From: JAKPAM01 sp047601745
Lineage (GTDB): Bacteria; Pseudomonadota; Gammaproteobacteria; Burkholderiales; Burkholderiaceae_E
DNA: 64,000 nucleotides
Assembly (NCBI GenBank): GCA_047601745.1
Contig: JASGIS010000001.1
Location: forward strand, 1,984,001 to 2,048,000
Reading direction: 5' to 3'
A model generated the notes under the pieces. That model was not told the origin of the DNA. It worked only from the letters and a program-made list of their open reading frames with translations, and made no database searches. Of the stretch, positions 17,210 to 25,521 are shown piece by piece (the first letter of the stretch is position 1; the number at the start of each line of letters is the position of its first letter). The position numbers were made by a program, and so were the translations under genes.

Positions 17210-19558
17210 CTAGAAGACCTGGTCGCGAACCTGGTCGGCGTTCTCGCCGTTGCCGACGCCGCCTTCGGAGATGCCGATCGCCGACACGCCCTGGCCGGGC
17301 TGGGCCTCGGCGTAGTACCACTCGCCGTTGATCTGGACGACGCCCGGCGGCACCGTGGGCGCGGCGTCCGGCACGCCCTTGAGCGCCTCCCGCATGAACG
17401 AGATCCAGATCGGCAGCGCCAGTCCGCCGCCGGTCTCGCGGTCGCCGAGCTTCGCGGGCTTGTCGAAGCCCATCCATACGGCCGCGGCCAGGCTGGGCTG
17501 ATAGCCGACGAACCAGGCGTCGTATGAATCGTTGGTCGTGCCGGTCTTGCCGGCCAGATCGTTGCGCTTCAGGCTCATCGCCTTGGTCGCCGTCCCGCGC
17601 CGCACGACGTCGCGCAGCATGCTGTCCATGATGAACGCGTTGCGGGCGTCGATCGCGCGGTGCGATTCGTCGCCGGCCTCGACCGGATGGGCTTCGGCGA
17701 GCACGCGGCCCTCGGCATCGGTGATCCGGCGGATCAGGTACGGATCGATGCGGTAGCCGCCGTTGGCGAACACCGAGATCGCGCCGGCCATCTGCCACGG
17801 CGTCACCGAGCCGGCGCCCAGCGCCATCGTCAGATAGGCCGGATGCCGTTCGGCATCGAAGCCGAAGCGCGTCACGTAATCCTGCGCGTACTGCGTGCCG
17901 ATCGTCTGCAGGATCCGGATCGACACCAGGTTCTTGGACTTCTGCAGCGCCTGGCGCATCGTCATCGGGCCTTCGAACTTGGCGTCGTAGTTCTTCGGAT
18001 CCCAGATCTGGCCGCCGGTCATCGCCGCCGGCAGGTTCAGCGGCGCGTCGTTGATCAGCGTGCTGGTCATCAGGCCCTTGTCGAGCGACGCCGAATAGAT
18101 GAACGGCTTGAAGCTCGAACCGGGCTGGCGCCAGGCCTGCGTGGCGCGATTGAACTTGTTGCGGTCGAAGTGGAAGCCGCCGACCAGCGCGCGCACCGAG
18201 CCGTCGCGGGTGTTCGTCGCGACCAGCGCCGATTCGACCGCCGGCAACTGCGTCAGCTCCCATTGGCCGGGTTTGGTCTCGACGACCCGCACGACGGCGC
18301 CCGGACGGATCCGGCGGGCGGCCGGCACCTTGTCGGTCAGCGAGATCGCGGCGAACTTCAGGCCGTCCGGCCCGACCTCGATCTCGCTGTCGTGCGCGCG
18401 GCCGACGCGAACCTTGCGCGGATCGGCGGTCAGCACGACGGCGGTCTTGAACTCGTCGACGTCGGGCGCGTCGGCCAGCGCGTTCTCGATCGCGGCATCC
18501 CGCCGGGTCTTGTCGGCGGGCAGGTCGATGTAGGCTTCGGGGCCGCGATAGCCGTGTTTGCGGTCATAGTCGATGACGCCCTGCTTGACCGCCAGGTTGG
18601 CGGCCCGCTGGTCGTCCGACATCACCGTCGTGTAGACGTTGAGCCCCGCCGTGTAGGTCTCGTCGCGGTAGGCGTCGAACGCGAGCTGGCGGGCCAGTTC
18701 GGCCACGTACGGCGCCTTCAGCCCGAACTCGGTATTGGTCGTGTCGCCGAACGTCAGCTTCTGCTCGAGCGCCTGCTGGTACTGGGCGTCGGACAGGAAG
18801 TTGAACTCGCGCATCCGCCGCAGGATGTAGCGCTGCCGTTCGGTCGCGCGCTTCGGATTCTCGATCGGGTTGAAGCGCGACGGCGCTTTCGGCAGTCCCG
18901 CCAGCATCGCCGCTTCGGCCGGCGTCACCTGCGACAGCGGCTTGCCGAAGTACACCTGCGAGGCCGACGCGAAGCCCCACGCGCGCTTGCCCAGGAAGAT
19001 CTGGTTGATGTAGATCTCGAGGATCTGGTCCTTCGAGAAGTTCTGCTCGATCTTGAACGCGACCAGGATCTCGTAGATCTTGCGGATGTAGGTGCGCTCG
19101 CTGGACAGGAAGAAATTGCGGGCGAGCTGCATCGTGATCGTGCTGGCGCCCTGCTGGATGCCGCCGGCGCTGAAGTTCGACAGCGCGGCGCGGGCGATGC
19201 CCTTCATGTCGACGCCCGAATGCTCGAAGAAGCCGGCGTCCTCGGCGGCCAGGATCGCGTTCTTCATCACCGCCGGCACGTCCTCGATCCGCACGACGCT
19301 GCGGCGCTCCTCGCCGAATTCGCCGATCAGCACGCCGTCGGCGGTGAACACGCGCAGCGGGATCTTCGGCCGGTACTCGGCCAGCGCGTCGAGCGGCGGC
19401 AGGCGGTCGTTGGCCAGCAGCACCGCCAGCGCCACGGCCAGCGCGCCGGTCAGCGCCAGCGCGGCCGGAATCGCCAGCAGCGTCAACGTCAGCTTCAGCC
19501 AGTGGCGGTCTTTCTTGGACTTGCGCGACGGACGCTTGGACGGGGAGGAAGGCGGCAT
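17210..19558 (-). CDS. mrcA: Penicillin-binding protein 1A
   Basis: This is a bifunctional peptidoglycan glycosyltransferase and transpeptidase anchored in the inner membrane. The start MPPSSPSKRPSRKSKKDRHW gives 782 aa: a Lys/Arg-rich cytoplasmic tail, then one TM helix (about 21-48). The GT51 domain has EDAGFFEHSGVD, GASTITMQLARNFFL and the YINQIFLG motif. An OB-like insert precedes the transpeptidase domain, with SxxK in PGSSFKPF (about residue 481), the SKN motif and KTGTTNDSYDAW (about residue 670). The upstream extension in the same frame is rejected because it precedes the Lys-rich start without family similarity. It is divergent from pilM, as in many proteobacteria. Confidence 0.96.
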   Translation of the reverse strand: MPPSSPSKRPSRKSKKDRHWLKLTLTLLAIPAALALTGALAVALAVLLANDRLPPLDALAEYRPKIPLRVFTADGVLIGEFGEERRSVVRIEDVPAVMKNAILAAEDAGFFEHSGVDMKGIARAALSNFSAGGIQQGASTITMQLARNFFLSSERTYIRKIYEILVAFKIEQNFSKDQILEIYINQIFLGKRAWGFASASQVYFGKPLSQVTPAEAAMLAGLPKAPSRFNPIENPKRATERQRYILRRMREFNFLSDAQYQQALEQKLTFGDTTNTEFGLKAPYVAELARQLAFDAYRDETYTAGLNVYTTVMSDDQRAANLAVKQGVIDYDRKHGYRGPEAYIDLPADKTRRDAAIENALADAPDVDEFKTAVVLTADPRKVRVGRAHDSEIEVGPDGLKFAAISLTDKVPAARRIRPGAVVRVVETKPGQWELTQLPAVESALVATNTRDGSVRALVGGFHFDRNKFNRATQAWRQPGSSFKPFIYSASLDKGLMTSTLINDAPLNLPAAMTGGQIWDPKNYDAKFEGPMTMRQALQKSKNLVSIRILQTIGTQYAQDYVTRFGFDAERHPAYLTMALGAGSVTPWQMAGAISVFANGGYRIDPYLIRRITDAEGRVLAEAHPVEAGDESHRAIDARNAFIMDSMLRDVVRRGTATKAMSLKRNDLAGKTGTTNDSYDAWFVGYQPSLAAAVWMGFDKPAKLGDRETGGGLALPIWISFMREALKGVPDAAPTVPPGVVQINGEWYYAEAQPGQGVSAIGISEGGVGNGENADQVRDQVF

Positions 19559-20032
19559 CGGGACGGGGGCCTCGGCTGACCGCGCTCGCGCAGCGGCCTG
19601 CGCGGTCTGGAGCGGGAATCGCCTACGCGGACGGGCGACGCCGGCGCAAGCCGGGGTGGATTGCGACGGCCCGATTATAAGGCGCGGTGTTGCGGCGAGG
19701 CCCCGCCCGCAGCCGTCGGCCAAGTGAATTCGACCGCTTGACACCGCTTCGCCACATGCCGGCCCGAGAGGCGGCATAAATGCTCAGGACGTAGTCGGTG
19801 ATCGCACGTGCGGGGCTCCCGACCGGATGTCGCGAAGCCGCCGCCGTCGGACCATCCGTCGCGGGCCTCAGCCGGAAGGCGGGACGCCGACGATGGATGG
19901 CACCTGAGTCATGAGTCGTTGCTGTCAAAAAACTTTACAGTTGATCGGGATTTATCCGGCATCGGGAAGATCGTCGGAAACGTCTAGCAAGCTGCTGATT
20001 CAAAAGAAATTTTCTTAGATGACGGGGTCAAT
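19559..20032. other. Intergenic region between divergent mrcA and pilM
   Basis: This stretch of 474 bp should hold the promoters of mrcA and the pilMNOPQ operon. The right half (from about 19915) is clearly AT-richer than its surroundings and includes TTTACA at about 19934. A perfect 6-1-6 inverted repeat, AAGAAA-T-TTTCTT, lies just upstream of the pilM start. I could not fit a convincing -35/-10 pair. A 101-codon minus-strand frame here has no recognisable similarity and is probably chance. Confidence 0.5.
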
Positions 20033-21124
20033 GTGGCGCTGAGTCTTGGTCTACCGGGTTTTCTGACGCGCTCCCAGAAGACGATGCTGGGCGTCGACCT
20101 GAGCGCGTCGAGCGTCAAGGTGGTCGAGCTGTCGGGCGGTGGCCGGGCCCCGCTGCGTCTGGAGCGTTACGCGATCGAACCGATCGAGCGCGGCGCCATC
20201 GCCGACGGCAACATCGAGAAGTCCGAGATCGTCGCCGGCGCGCTGAACCGCGCGATGCGCAAGCTGGGCACGCGTACGCGCGACGTCGCGCTGGCGCTGC
20301 CGGCGGCGGCCGTCATCACCAAGCGGATCACGCTGCCCGCCGGGCTGACCGAGGACGACTACGAACTGCAGGTCGAAAGCGAGGCCAGCCAGTACATCCC
20401 GTTCGCGATCGACGAGGTCAACCTGGACTTCCAGGTGCTGGGCCCGGCGCAGGGCGCGCCCGACGAGGAGGTCGAGGTGCTGCTGGCCGCCTCGCGCAAG
20501 GAAAAGGTCGAGGACCGCGTGGCGATCGCCGAGATGGCCGGCCTGAAGCCGCTGATCGTCGACGCCGAGCCGTACGCGGTGCGCTGCTCGCTCGATCACG
20601 TGACGACGTTCCTGCCCAACGAGGGTCAGGGCCAGGTGATCGCGATCTTCGACATCGGCCAGAACCTGACGCGCCTGACGATCGTGATGAACGGCCAGAC
20701 GATCTTCGAGCGCGACCAGACGCTGTCCGGCTCGCAGCTCACCCAGGACATCGTGCGCCTGTACGGCCTGATGCCCGACGAGGCCGAGGCCAAGAAGCTG
20801 TCCGGCGACCTGCCGGACAACTACCAGACCGACGTGCTCGAGCCGTTCGTCGAACAGGGCGCCGTCGACATCAGCCGCGGCCTGCAGTTCTTTTTCACGT
20901 CCACGCCCTACACGCGCGTCGATCGCATCTATCTGGCCGGCGGCTGCAGCGTCGTCGTCGGTCTGGCCGAGGCCGTCGCCGAGCGCACGCAGGTGCCGAC
21001 CGAGATCTTCTCGCCGTTCGTCGGCATGGAGTGCTCGGGCGCGGTGCGCGAGCACCGCCTGCGCAGCGACGCGCCGGCGCTGCTGGTGGCCTGCGGACTG
21101 GCGATGAGGAGTTTCGAGGAATGA
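20033..21124 (+). CDS. pilM: Type IV pilus inner membrane platform protein PilM
   Basis: PilM is the cytoplasmic actin-like ATPase-fold protein that binds the N-terminus of PilN. The GTG start at 20033 follows GACGGGG. The 363-aa product shows the FtsA-like fold signatures MLGVDLSASSVKVVELS (phosphate 1), AIFDIGQNLTRLTIV (phosphate 2) and RIYLAGGCSVVVGLAEAV (adenosine). Length matches PilM. It begins a tightly packed operon; its stop overlaps the pilN ATG. Confidence 0.95.
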   Translation: MALSLGLPGFLTRSQKTMLGVDLSASSVKVVELSGGGRAPLRLERYAIEPIERGAIADGNIEKSEIVAGALNRAMRKLGTRTRDVALALPAAAVITKRITLPAGLTEDDYELQVESEASQYIPFAIDEVNLDFQVLGPAQGAPDEEVEVLLAASRKEKVEDRVAIAEMAGLKPLIVDAEPYAVRCSLDHVTTFLPNEGQGQVIAIFDIGQNLTRLTIVMNGQTIFERDQTLSGSQLTQDIVRLYGLMPDEAEAKKLSGDLPDNYQTDVLEPFVEQGAVDISRGLQFFFTSTPYTRVDRIYLAGGCSVVVGLAEAVAERTQVPTEIFSPFVGMECSGAVREHRLRSDAPALLVACGLAMRSFEE

Positions 21125-21780
21125 AGGTCCGCATCAATCTTCTGCCGCATCGCGAGATGCGGCGCGAGCGGCGCAAGAAGGACTTCGTCGGCCTGATCGC
21201 GCTGACCGTCATCGCGACGGCCGGCGTCGCCTTCCTCGTGGCGATGACGATCGACCAGCAGATCAGCACGCAGCAGGAACGCAACCAGTTCATCCAGGGC
21301 GAGAACGCCAAGCTCGACGTGCAGATCAAGGAGATCGCCACGCTGCGCGCCGAGATCGACTCGCTGAAAGCGCGCCAGGGCGCGGTCGAGAGCCTGCAGA
21401 GCGACCGCACGACGCCGGTCCATCTGCTCGACGAACTGGTCAAGCAGGTGCCCGACGGCATCTTCCTGACGCAGATCAAGCAGGTCGAGCGCCGCGTCAC
21501 GCTGGTGGGCATGGCGCAGTCGAACGAGCGCGTGTCCGAGCTGCTGCGCAACCTGGCCAACGAGACCGTATGGATCGAGCGCCCCGAGCTGATCGAGATC
21601 AAGTCCCGTCCGCTCAATCCGCAGCAGGCCTCGCGGGACAAGGAAGGCCGGATCGTCTACGAGTTCTCGATGGTCGCGTCGATCAAGGCGCCCGAAGCGC
21701 CGAAGAACGGCGCCAGGACCACGACCGCGGCGGCGGGCGGAACGGCGACGCTCGCGCGCGCCGCGACCGCCGCGCGCTGA
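21121..21780 (+). CDS. pilN: Type IV pilus assembly protein PilN
   Basis: A bitopic inner-membrane protein linking PilM to PilO. The 219-aa product starts MKVRINLLPHREMRRERRKK, the conserved PilM-binding INLLP motif. A TM helix (about 22-45) follows, then a coiled coil (QQERNQFIQGENAKLDVQIKEI region) and a ferredoxin-like domain. The start ATG overlaps the pilM stop. The C-terminal 30 residues are Ala/Thr-rich and variable. Confidence 0.94.
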   Translation: MKVRINLLPHREMRRERRKKDFVGLIALTVIATAGVAFLVAMTIDQQISTQQERNQFIQGENAKLDVQIKEIATLRAEIDSLKARQGAVESLQSDRTTPVHLLDELVKQVPDGIFLTQIKQVERRVTLVGMAQSNERVSELLRNLANETVWIERPELIEIKSRPLNPQQASRDKEGRIVYEFSMVASIKAPEAPKNGARTTTAAAGGTATLARAATAAR

Positions 21781-21807
21781 TCATCGCTTAGCGACACGGA
21801 ACGCGCC

Positions 21808-22497
21808 ATGGGTATCAAGAAGCCTTCGTTCGACATCGATCTGGCCGCGATCAGGAGCCAGTTCCAGGGGCTCAACGGACGCCATCCGGGGCTGTGGCCG
21901 ACCCTGCCCCGGATCACGCTGCTCGTCGGCCTGGTCATCGGCCTGCTGGTGCTCGCTTATTTCGCTTACTGGCAGGGACAGATCGAGGACCTCGAGCGCA
22001 GGCAGGCCGAGGAAGTGACGCTGAAGGCCGCTTTCGTCGACAAGATGAAGCAGGCGGTCAACCTGGAGATCCTGCGCAAGCAGAAGGAGGTCGTCTCCAC
22101 CTACGTCAGCATGCTCGAGAAGCAGTTGCCGAGCAAGGCCGAGATGGACGCGCTGCTGTCGGACATCAACCAGGCCGGCGTCGGCAGGGGGCTGCAGTTC
22201 GACCTGTTCAAGCCCGGCGCCGTCGTCGCGCGCGACTACTACGCCGAGCTGCCGATCAACGTGCAGTTGAACGGCACTTATCACGACCTGGGCGCCTTCA
22301 CCAGCGACATCTCCAACCTGCCGCGGATCGTCACGCTGAACAACCTGAACATCCAGCTCCAGGAGAAGACCGGCAAGCTGAAGATGGACGCGATCGCCAA
22401 GACGTTCCGCTACCTGGATCCCGAAGAGATCGCTGCCCAGAAGGCCGCCAAGGTCGCCAAGCCGGGTGCCAAGCCCGCCGCCAAGTCGGGAGCCTGA
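21808..22497 (+). CDS. pilO: Type IV pilus assembly protein PilO
   Basis: PilO pairs with PilN in the inner-membrane alignment subcomplex. The 229-aa product has one TM segment (about residues 34-53: ITLLVGLVIGLLVLAYFAYW), a periplasmic coiled coil and a ferredoxin-like domain (GVGRGLQFDLFKPG, LPINVQLNGTYHDLGAFTSD). The tail is Lys/Ala-rich. It is separated from pilN by 27 bp and from pilP by 3 bp. Confidence 0.94.
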   Translation: MGIKKPSFDIDLAAIRSQFQGLNGRHPGLWPTLPRITLLVGLVIGLLVLAYFAYWQGQIEDLERRQAEEVTLKAAFVDKMKQAVNLEILRKQKEVVSTYVSMLEKQLPSKAEMDALLSDINQAGVGRGLQFDLFKPGAVVARDYYAELPINVQLNGTYHDLGAFTSDISNLPRIVTLNNLNIQLQEKTGKLKMDAIAKTFRYLDPEEIAAQKAAKVAKPGAKPAAKSGA

Positions 22498-22500
22498 TCG

Positions 22501-23064
22501 ATGCCCTTAGTCCTCGCCACCATGAAGACGCCGATTCGCGCCGCGGCCGGGCTGGCCGTCGCCTGTACCGTGCTGCTCGGCGGCTGCGGTTCCGACCAGG
22601 AAGAGCTGCGCGGCTGGATGGAGAACGTGCGCGCCACCACGCAGCCGATCCGCGACACGATCGCCGAGCCGACCCGTTTCGAGCCGTTTCGCTACGACAA
22701 CCTGGCGTTGGTCGATCCGTTCTCGTCGACGAAGATGCAGGCCGCTTATGACCGGCTGGTGCAGCGTGCCAAGGGCGGTCTGTCGCCGGACTTGAACCGC
22801 CGCCGCGAGCCGCTCGAATCCTATCCGCTCGAACAGATCCACATGGTCGGGCACCTGTCCAGCGGCAGCCAGAACTATGCGCTGCTGCAGGCCGACAGCC
22901 TCATCTACCAAGCCAAGATCGGCAGCTATGCCGGACAGAACTACGGCCTGATCACCCGCGTTTCCGAGAACGAGGTCAAGTTGAAAGAGCTCGTGCAGGA
23001 CGCCGCCGGCGAATGGGTCGAGCGCGAGACTGCCTTGCAGCTTCAGGAAGGGCCGAAAAAATGA
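22501..23064 (+). CDS. pilP: Type IV pilus lipoprotein PilP
   Basis: PilP is an inner-membrane lipoprotein that connects PilN/PilO with the secretin PilQ. The 187-aa product has a lipobox (LLGGC) and a flexible linker. The conserved HQ-like domain follows (DPFSSTKMQ, LESYPLEQIHMVGHL, GLITRVSENEVKLKELV). The start at 22501 gives a slightly long leader; an internal ATG at 22522 (MKTPIRAAAGLAV) is an equally likely start. The stop overlaps pilQ. Confidence 0.93.
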   Translation: MPLVLATMKTPIRAAAGLAVACTVLLGGCGSDQEELRGWMENVRATTQPIRDTIAEPTRFEPFRYDNLALVDPFSSTKMQAAYDRLVQRAKGGLSPDLNRRREPLESYPLEQIHMVGHLSSGSQNYALLQADSLIYQAKIGSYAGQNYGLITRVSENEVKLKELVQDAAGEWVERETALQLQEGPKK

Positions 23065-25487
23065 CCACGCATCTCCGTGCGAATGAGCGAACTGTGAGGA
23101 CACTCGTGATCGATGCGCAAGACCGTGCGGCCGCGCGCCGCTTTGCGATGATGGGGGCGACGCTGGCCGTCGCCGCCGCGCTGTGCGCCTGGCATGGGGA
23201 CGGCCGCGCCGAGGCGACCGACGGCGTGTCGGCGGGAGACGCGTCGGTTCCGGCGGCCGACGCGCGGGCCGGCGAGCCTCAGGCCGCCGCCGTGCAGGCG
23301 GCGGTCGCGGCCGCCCGCCGAACCAGCGAATTGCAGCGCAACGCGATCGATTCGATCAGCGCGTCGCAGCAGAGCGGCTCGACCTACCTTCGCATCGCGA
23401 TGCGCGAGCCGCTGTCGGCGCCGCCGTCCGGCTTCACGATCGCCAATCCGCCTCGCATCGCGCTGGATTTTCCGGGCGCAGTCAACCAGTCTGGCAAGAA
23501 TAGCTTCGAGATGGTCCAGGGCGATGTGCGAAATGTCTCGATCGCCCAAGGCGGCAATCGTTCGCGCGTCGTGATGAACCTGAAGCGGCCGATGTCGTAC
23601 ACGACCGAGATCGAGGGCGGCAACGTGCTGCTGGTCAAGCTCGATCCGATCGTCGCGCCGGCGACGCCGGTGGCGACCTCGTCGCCGGCCGCCGCGCTGG
23701 TCGCCGCCCGCGCGCCCCAGTACGTCGGCGCGCACGCGTTGCGCGATCTGGATTTCCGCCGCGGCAAACAGGGCGAAGGCCGCGTCGTCGTCGAGCTGTC
23801 CGACGGCCAGATCGGCGTCGACGTGCGCCAGCAGGGCAAGCAGATCGTCGTCGACTTCCAGCAGGCGACGCTGCCCGAGAACCTGCGCCGCCAGCTCGAC
23901 GTCACCGACTTCGGCACGCCGGTCAAGTCCGTCCGCGCGTTCCAGCAGGGCGATCACGCGCGCCTGGTCATCGAGCCGCAGGGCCTGTGGGAGCACAACG
24001 CCTATCAGAGCGACAACCAGTTCGTCGTCGAGGTCAAGGCGATCCAGGAGGATCCGAACAAGCTGATCCAGGGGACCCGCCAGGGTTACCGCGGCGATCG
24101 GCTGTCGCTGAACTTCCAGAACGTCGACGTTCGCGCGCTGCTGCAGGTGATCGCCGACTTCACGAATCTGAACATCGTCACCAGCGATTCGGTCGCCGGC
24201 AGCCTGACGCTGCGGCTCAAGGACGTGCCCTGGGACCAGGCGCTCGACATCATCCTGCAGTCCAAGAGCCTGGACATGCGCAAGAACGGCAACGTCATCC
24301 TGGTCGCGCCGCGCGAGGAACTGGCGACCAAGGAGAAGCTCGATCTCGAGTCGCGCCAGCAGATCGCCGAGATCGAGCCGGTGCACAGCGAAGCCTTCCA
24401 GCTCAACTACCAGAAGGCCGAAGCGGTGGCCAAGCTGCTCGGCGATTCCAAACAGGGCATCCTGTCCAAGCGCGGCAGCGCGGTGTTCGATGCGCGCACC
24501 AACAAGCTGTTCGTGCAGGAGACGGCGTCCAAGCTCGACGAGATCCGCCGGCTGGTCACGCAGATCGACGTCGCCGTGCGCCAGGTGCTGATCGAAGCCC
24601 GCATCGTCGAGGCGTCGGATCAGTGGTCGCGCAACCTCGGCGCCAAGCTCGGCTTCAACGACCTGCGCTCGACCATCTATCGCACCGTGTCGACGACCGA
24701 TCCGGTGACCGGCGCGGTCAGCACCGTCAACGTGCCCGTCTACGGCGCCGGATCGAACATCGCCGGCGGCACTTATGGAACGATCTCGGGCAACATCTCG
24801 GGCGTGCGCGACCTGTCGTCGCAGAACGGCTCGTCGCTGAGCGGCACCAACGCCCAGGGCCTCGGGCAGGTGACGGCGGCGAACAACACCAACTTCGTCA
24901 ACCTGCCGGCCGCCAACATCAGCGGCAACACACCGGCCTCGTTCGCGATCAGCCTGTTCGGCTCGAGCCTGACGCGCTTCCTGAACCTGGAGATCTCGGC
25001 GCTCGAGGCCGACCAGCGCGGCAAGGTCATCTCCAGCCCGCGCGTGATGACCGCCGACCAGGCCAAGGCCAGCATCGAGCAGGGCACCGAGCTGCCGTAC
25101 CAGTCGGCCACCTCCAGCGGCGCGACCGCCGTGATGTTCCGCAAGGCCAATCTGCGGCTCGAGGTCGTCCCGCAGATCACGCCCGAGGGCAACATCATCC
25201 TCGACGTACAGGTCAACCGCGACGCGGTCGGCCAGCTCACGCCGTCGGGCTACGCGATCAACACGCGCCAGGTCAAGACGCAGGTGCTGGTCGAGAACGG
25301 CGGCACGGTGGTCATCGGCGGCATCTACGAGCAGACCGAGAACACCGCCGTCAACAAGGTGCCGCTGTTCGGCGACATCCCGATCCTCGGCTACCTGTTC
25401 AAGAACCAGGCCCGCACCAACAACCGCACCGAACTGCTGGTGTTCCTGACACCGAAGGTGGTGGCGGACACGCTGGTGTCGCGTTGA
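23061..25487 (+). CDS. pilQ: Type IV pilus secretin PilQ
   Basis: PilQ forms the outer-membrane channel for the pilus. The ATG at 23061 overlaps the pilP stop and gives 808 aa. A signal-like hydrophobic segment lies about residues 30-50. Two AMIN domains follow (FTIANPPRIALDFPGA, VVVELSDGQIGVDVRQQGK). Then come the STN/N0 domain (LSLNFQNVDVRALLQVIADF), the N1 domain and the secretin core (VRQVLIEARIVEAS, TELPYQSATSSGATAVMFRK, NGGTVVIGGIYEQ, VPLFGDIPILGYLFK). A Gly/Ser/Asn-rich insertion at about 560-630 is where PilQ proteins vary. Confidence 0.96.
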   Translation: MTTHLRANERTVRTLVIDAQDRAAARRFAMMGATLAVAAALCAWHGDGRAEATDGVSAGDASVPAADARAGEPQAAAVQAAVAAARRTSELQRNAIDSISASQQSGSTYLRIAMREPLSAPPSGFTIANPPRIALDFPGAVNQSGKNSFEMVQGDVRNVSIAQGGNRSRVVMNLKRPMSYTTEIEGGNVLLVKLDPIVAPATPVATSSPAAALVAARAPQYVGAHALRDLDFRRGKQGEGRVVVELSDGQIGVDVRQQGKQIVVDFQQATLPENLRRQLDVTDFGTPVKSVRAFQQGDHARLVIEPQGLWEHNAYQSDNQFVVEVKAIQEDPNKLIQGTRQGYRGDRLSLNFQNVDVRALLQVIADFTNLNIVTSDSVAGSLTLRLKDVPWDQALDIILQSKSLDMRKNGNVILVAPREELATKEKLDLESRQQIAEIEPVHSEAFQLNYQKAEAVAKLLGDSKQGILSKRGSAVFDARTNKLFVQETASKLDEIRRLVTQIDVAVRQVLIEARIVEASDQWSRNLGAKLGFNDLRSTIYRTVSTTDPVTGAVSTVNVPVYGAGSNIAGGTYGTISGNISGVRDLSSQNGSSLSGTNAQGLGQVTAANNTNFVNLPAANISGNTPASFAISLFGSSLTRFLNLEISALEADQRGKVISSPRVMTADQAKASIEQGTELPYQSATSSGATAVMFRKANLRLEVVPQITPEGNIILDVQVNRDAVGQLTPSGYAINTRQVKTQVLVENGGTVVIGGIYEQTENTAVNKVPLFGDIPILGYLFKNQARTNNRTELLVFLTPKVVADTLVSR

Positions 25488-25521
25488 ATCGCCTGACGGA
25501 TCGACGCTTAGTAAAAGACAT

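Noticed and set aside
19623..19928. A 101-codon minus-strand frame in the mrcA-pilM gap
   Set aside because: Arg/Ala/Pro-rich with no family resemblance and no ribosome binding site. It overlaps the region expected to hold promoters.
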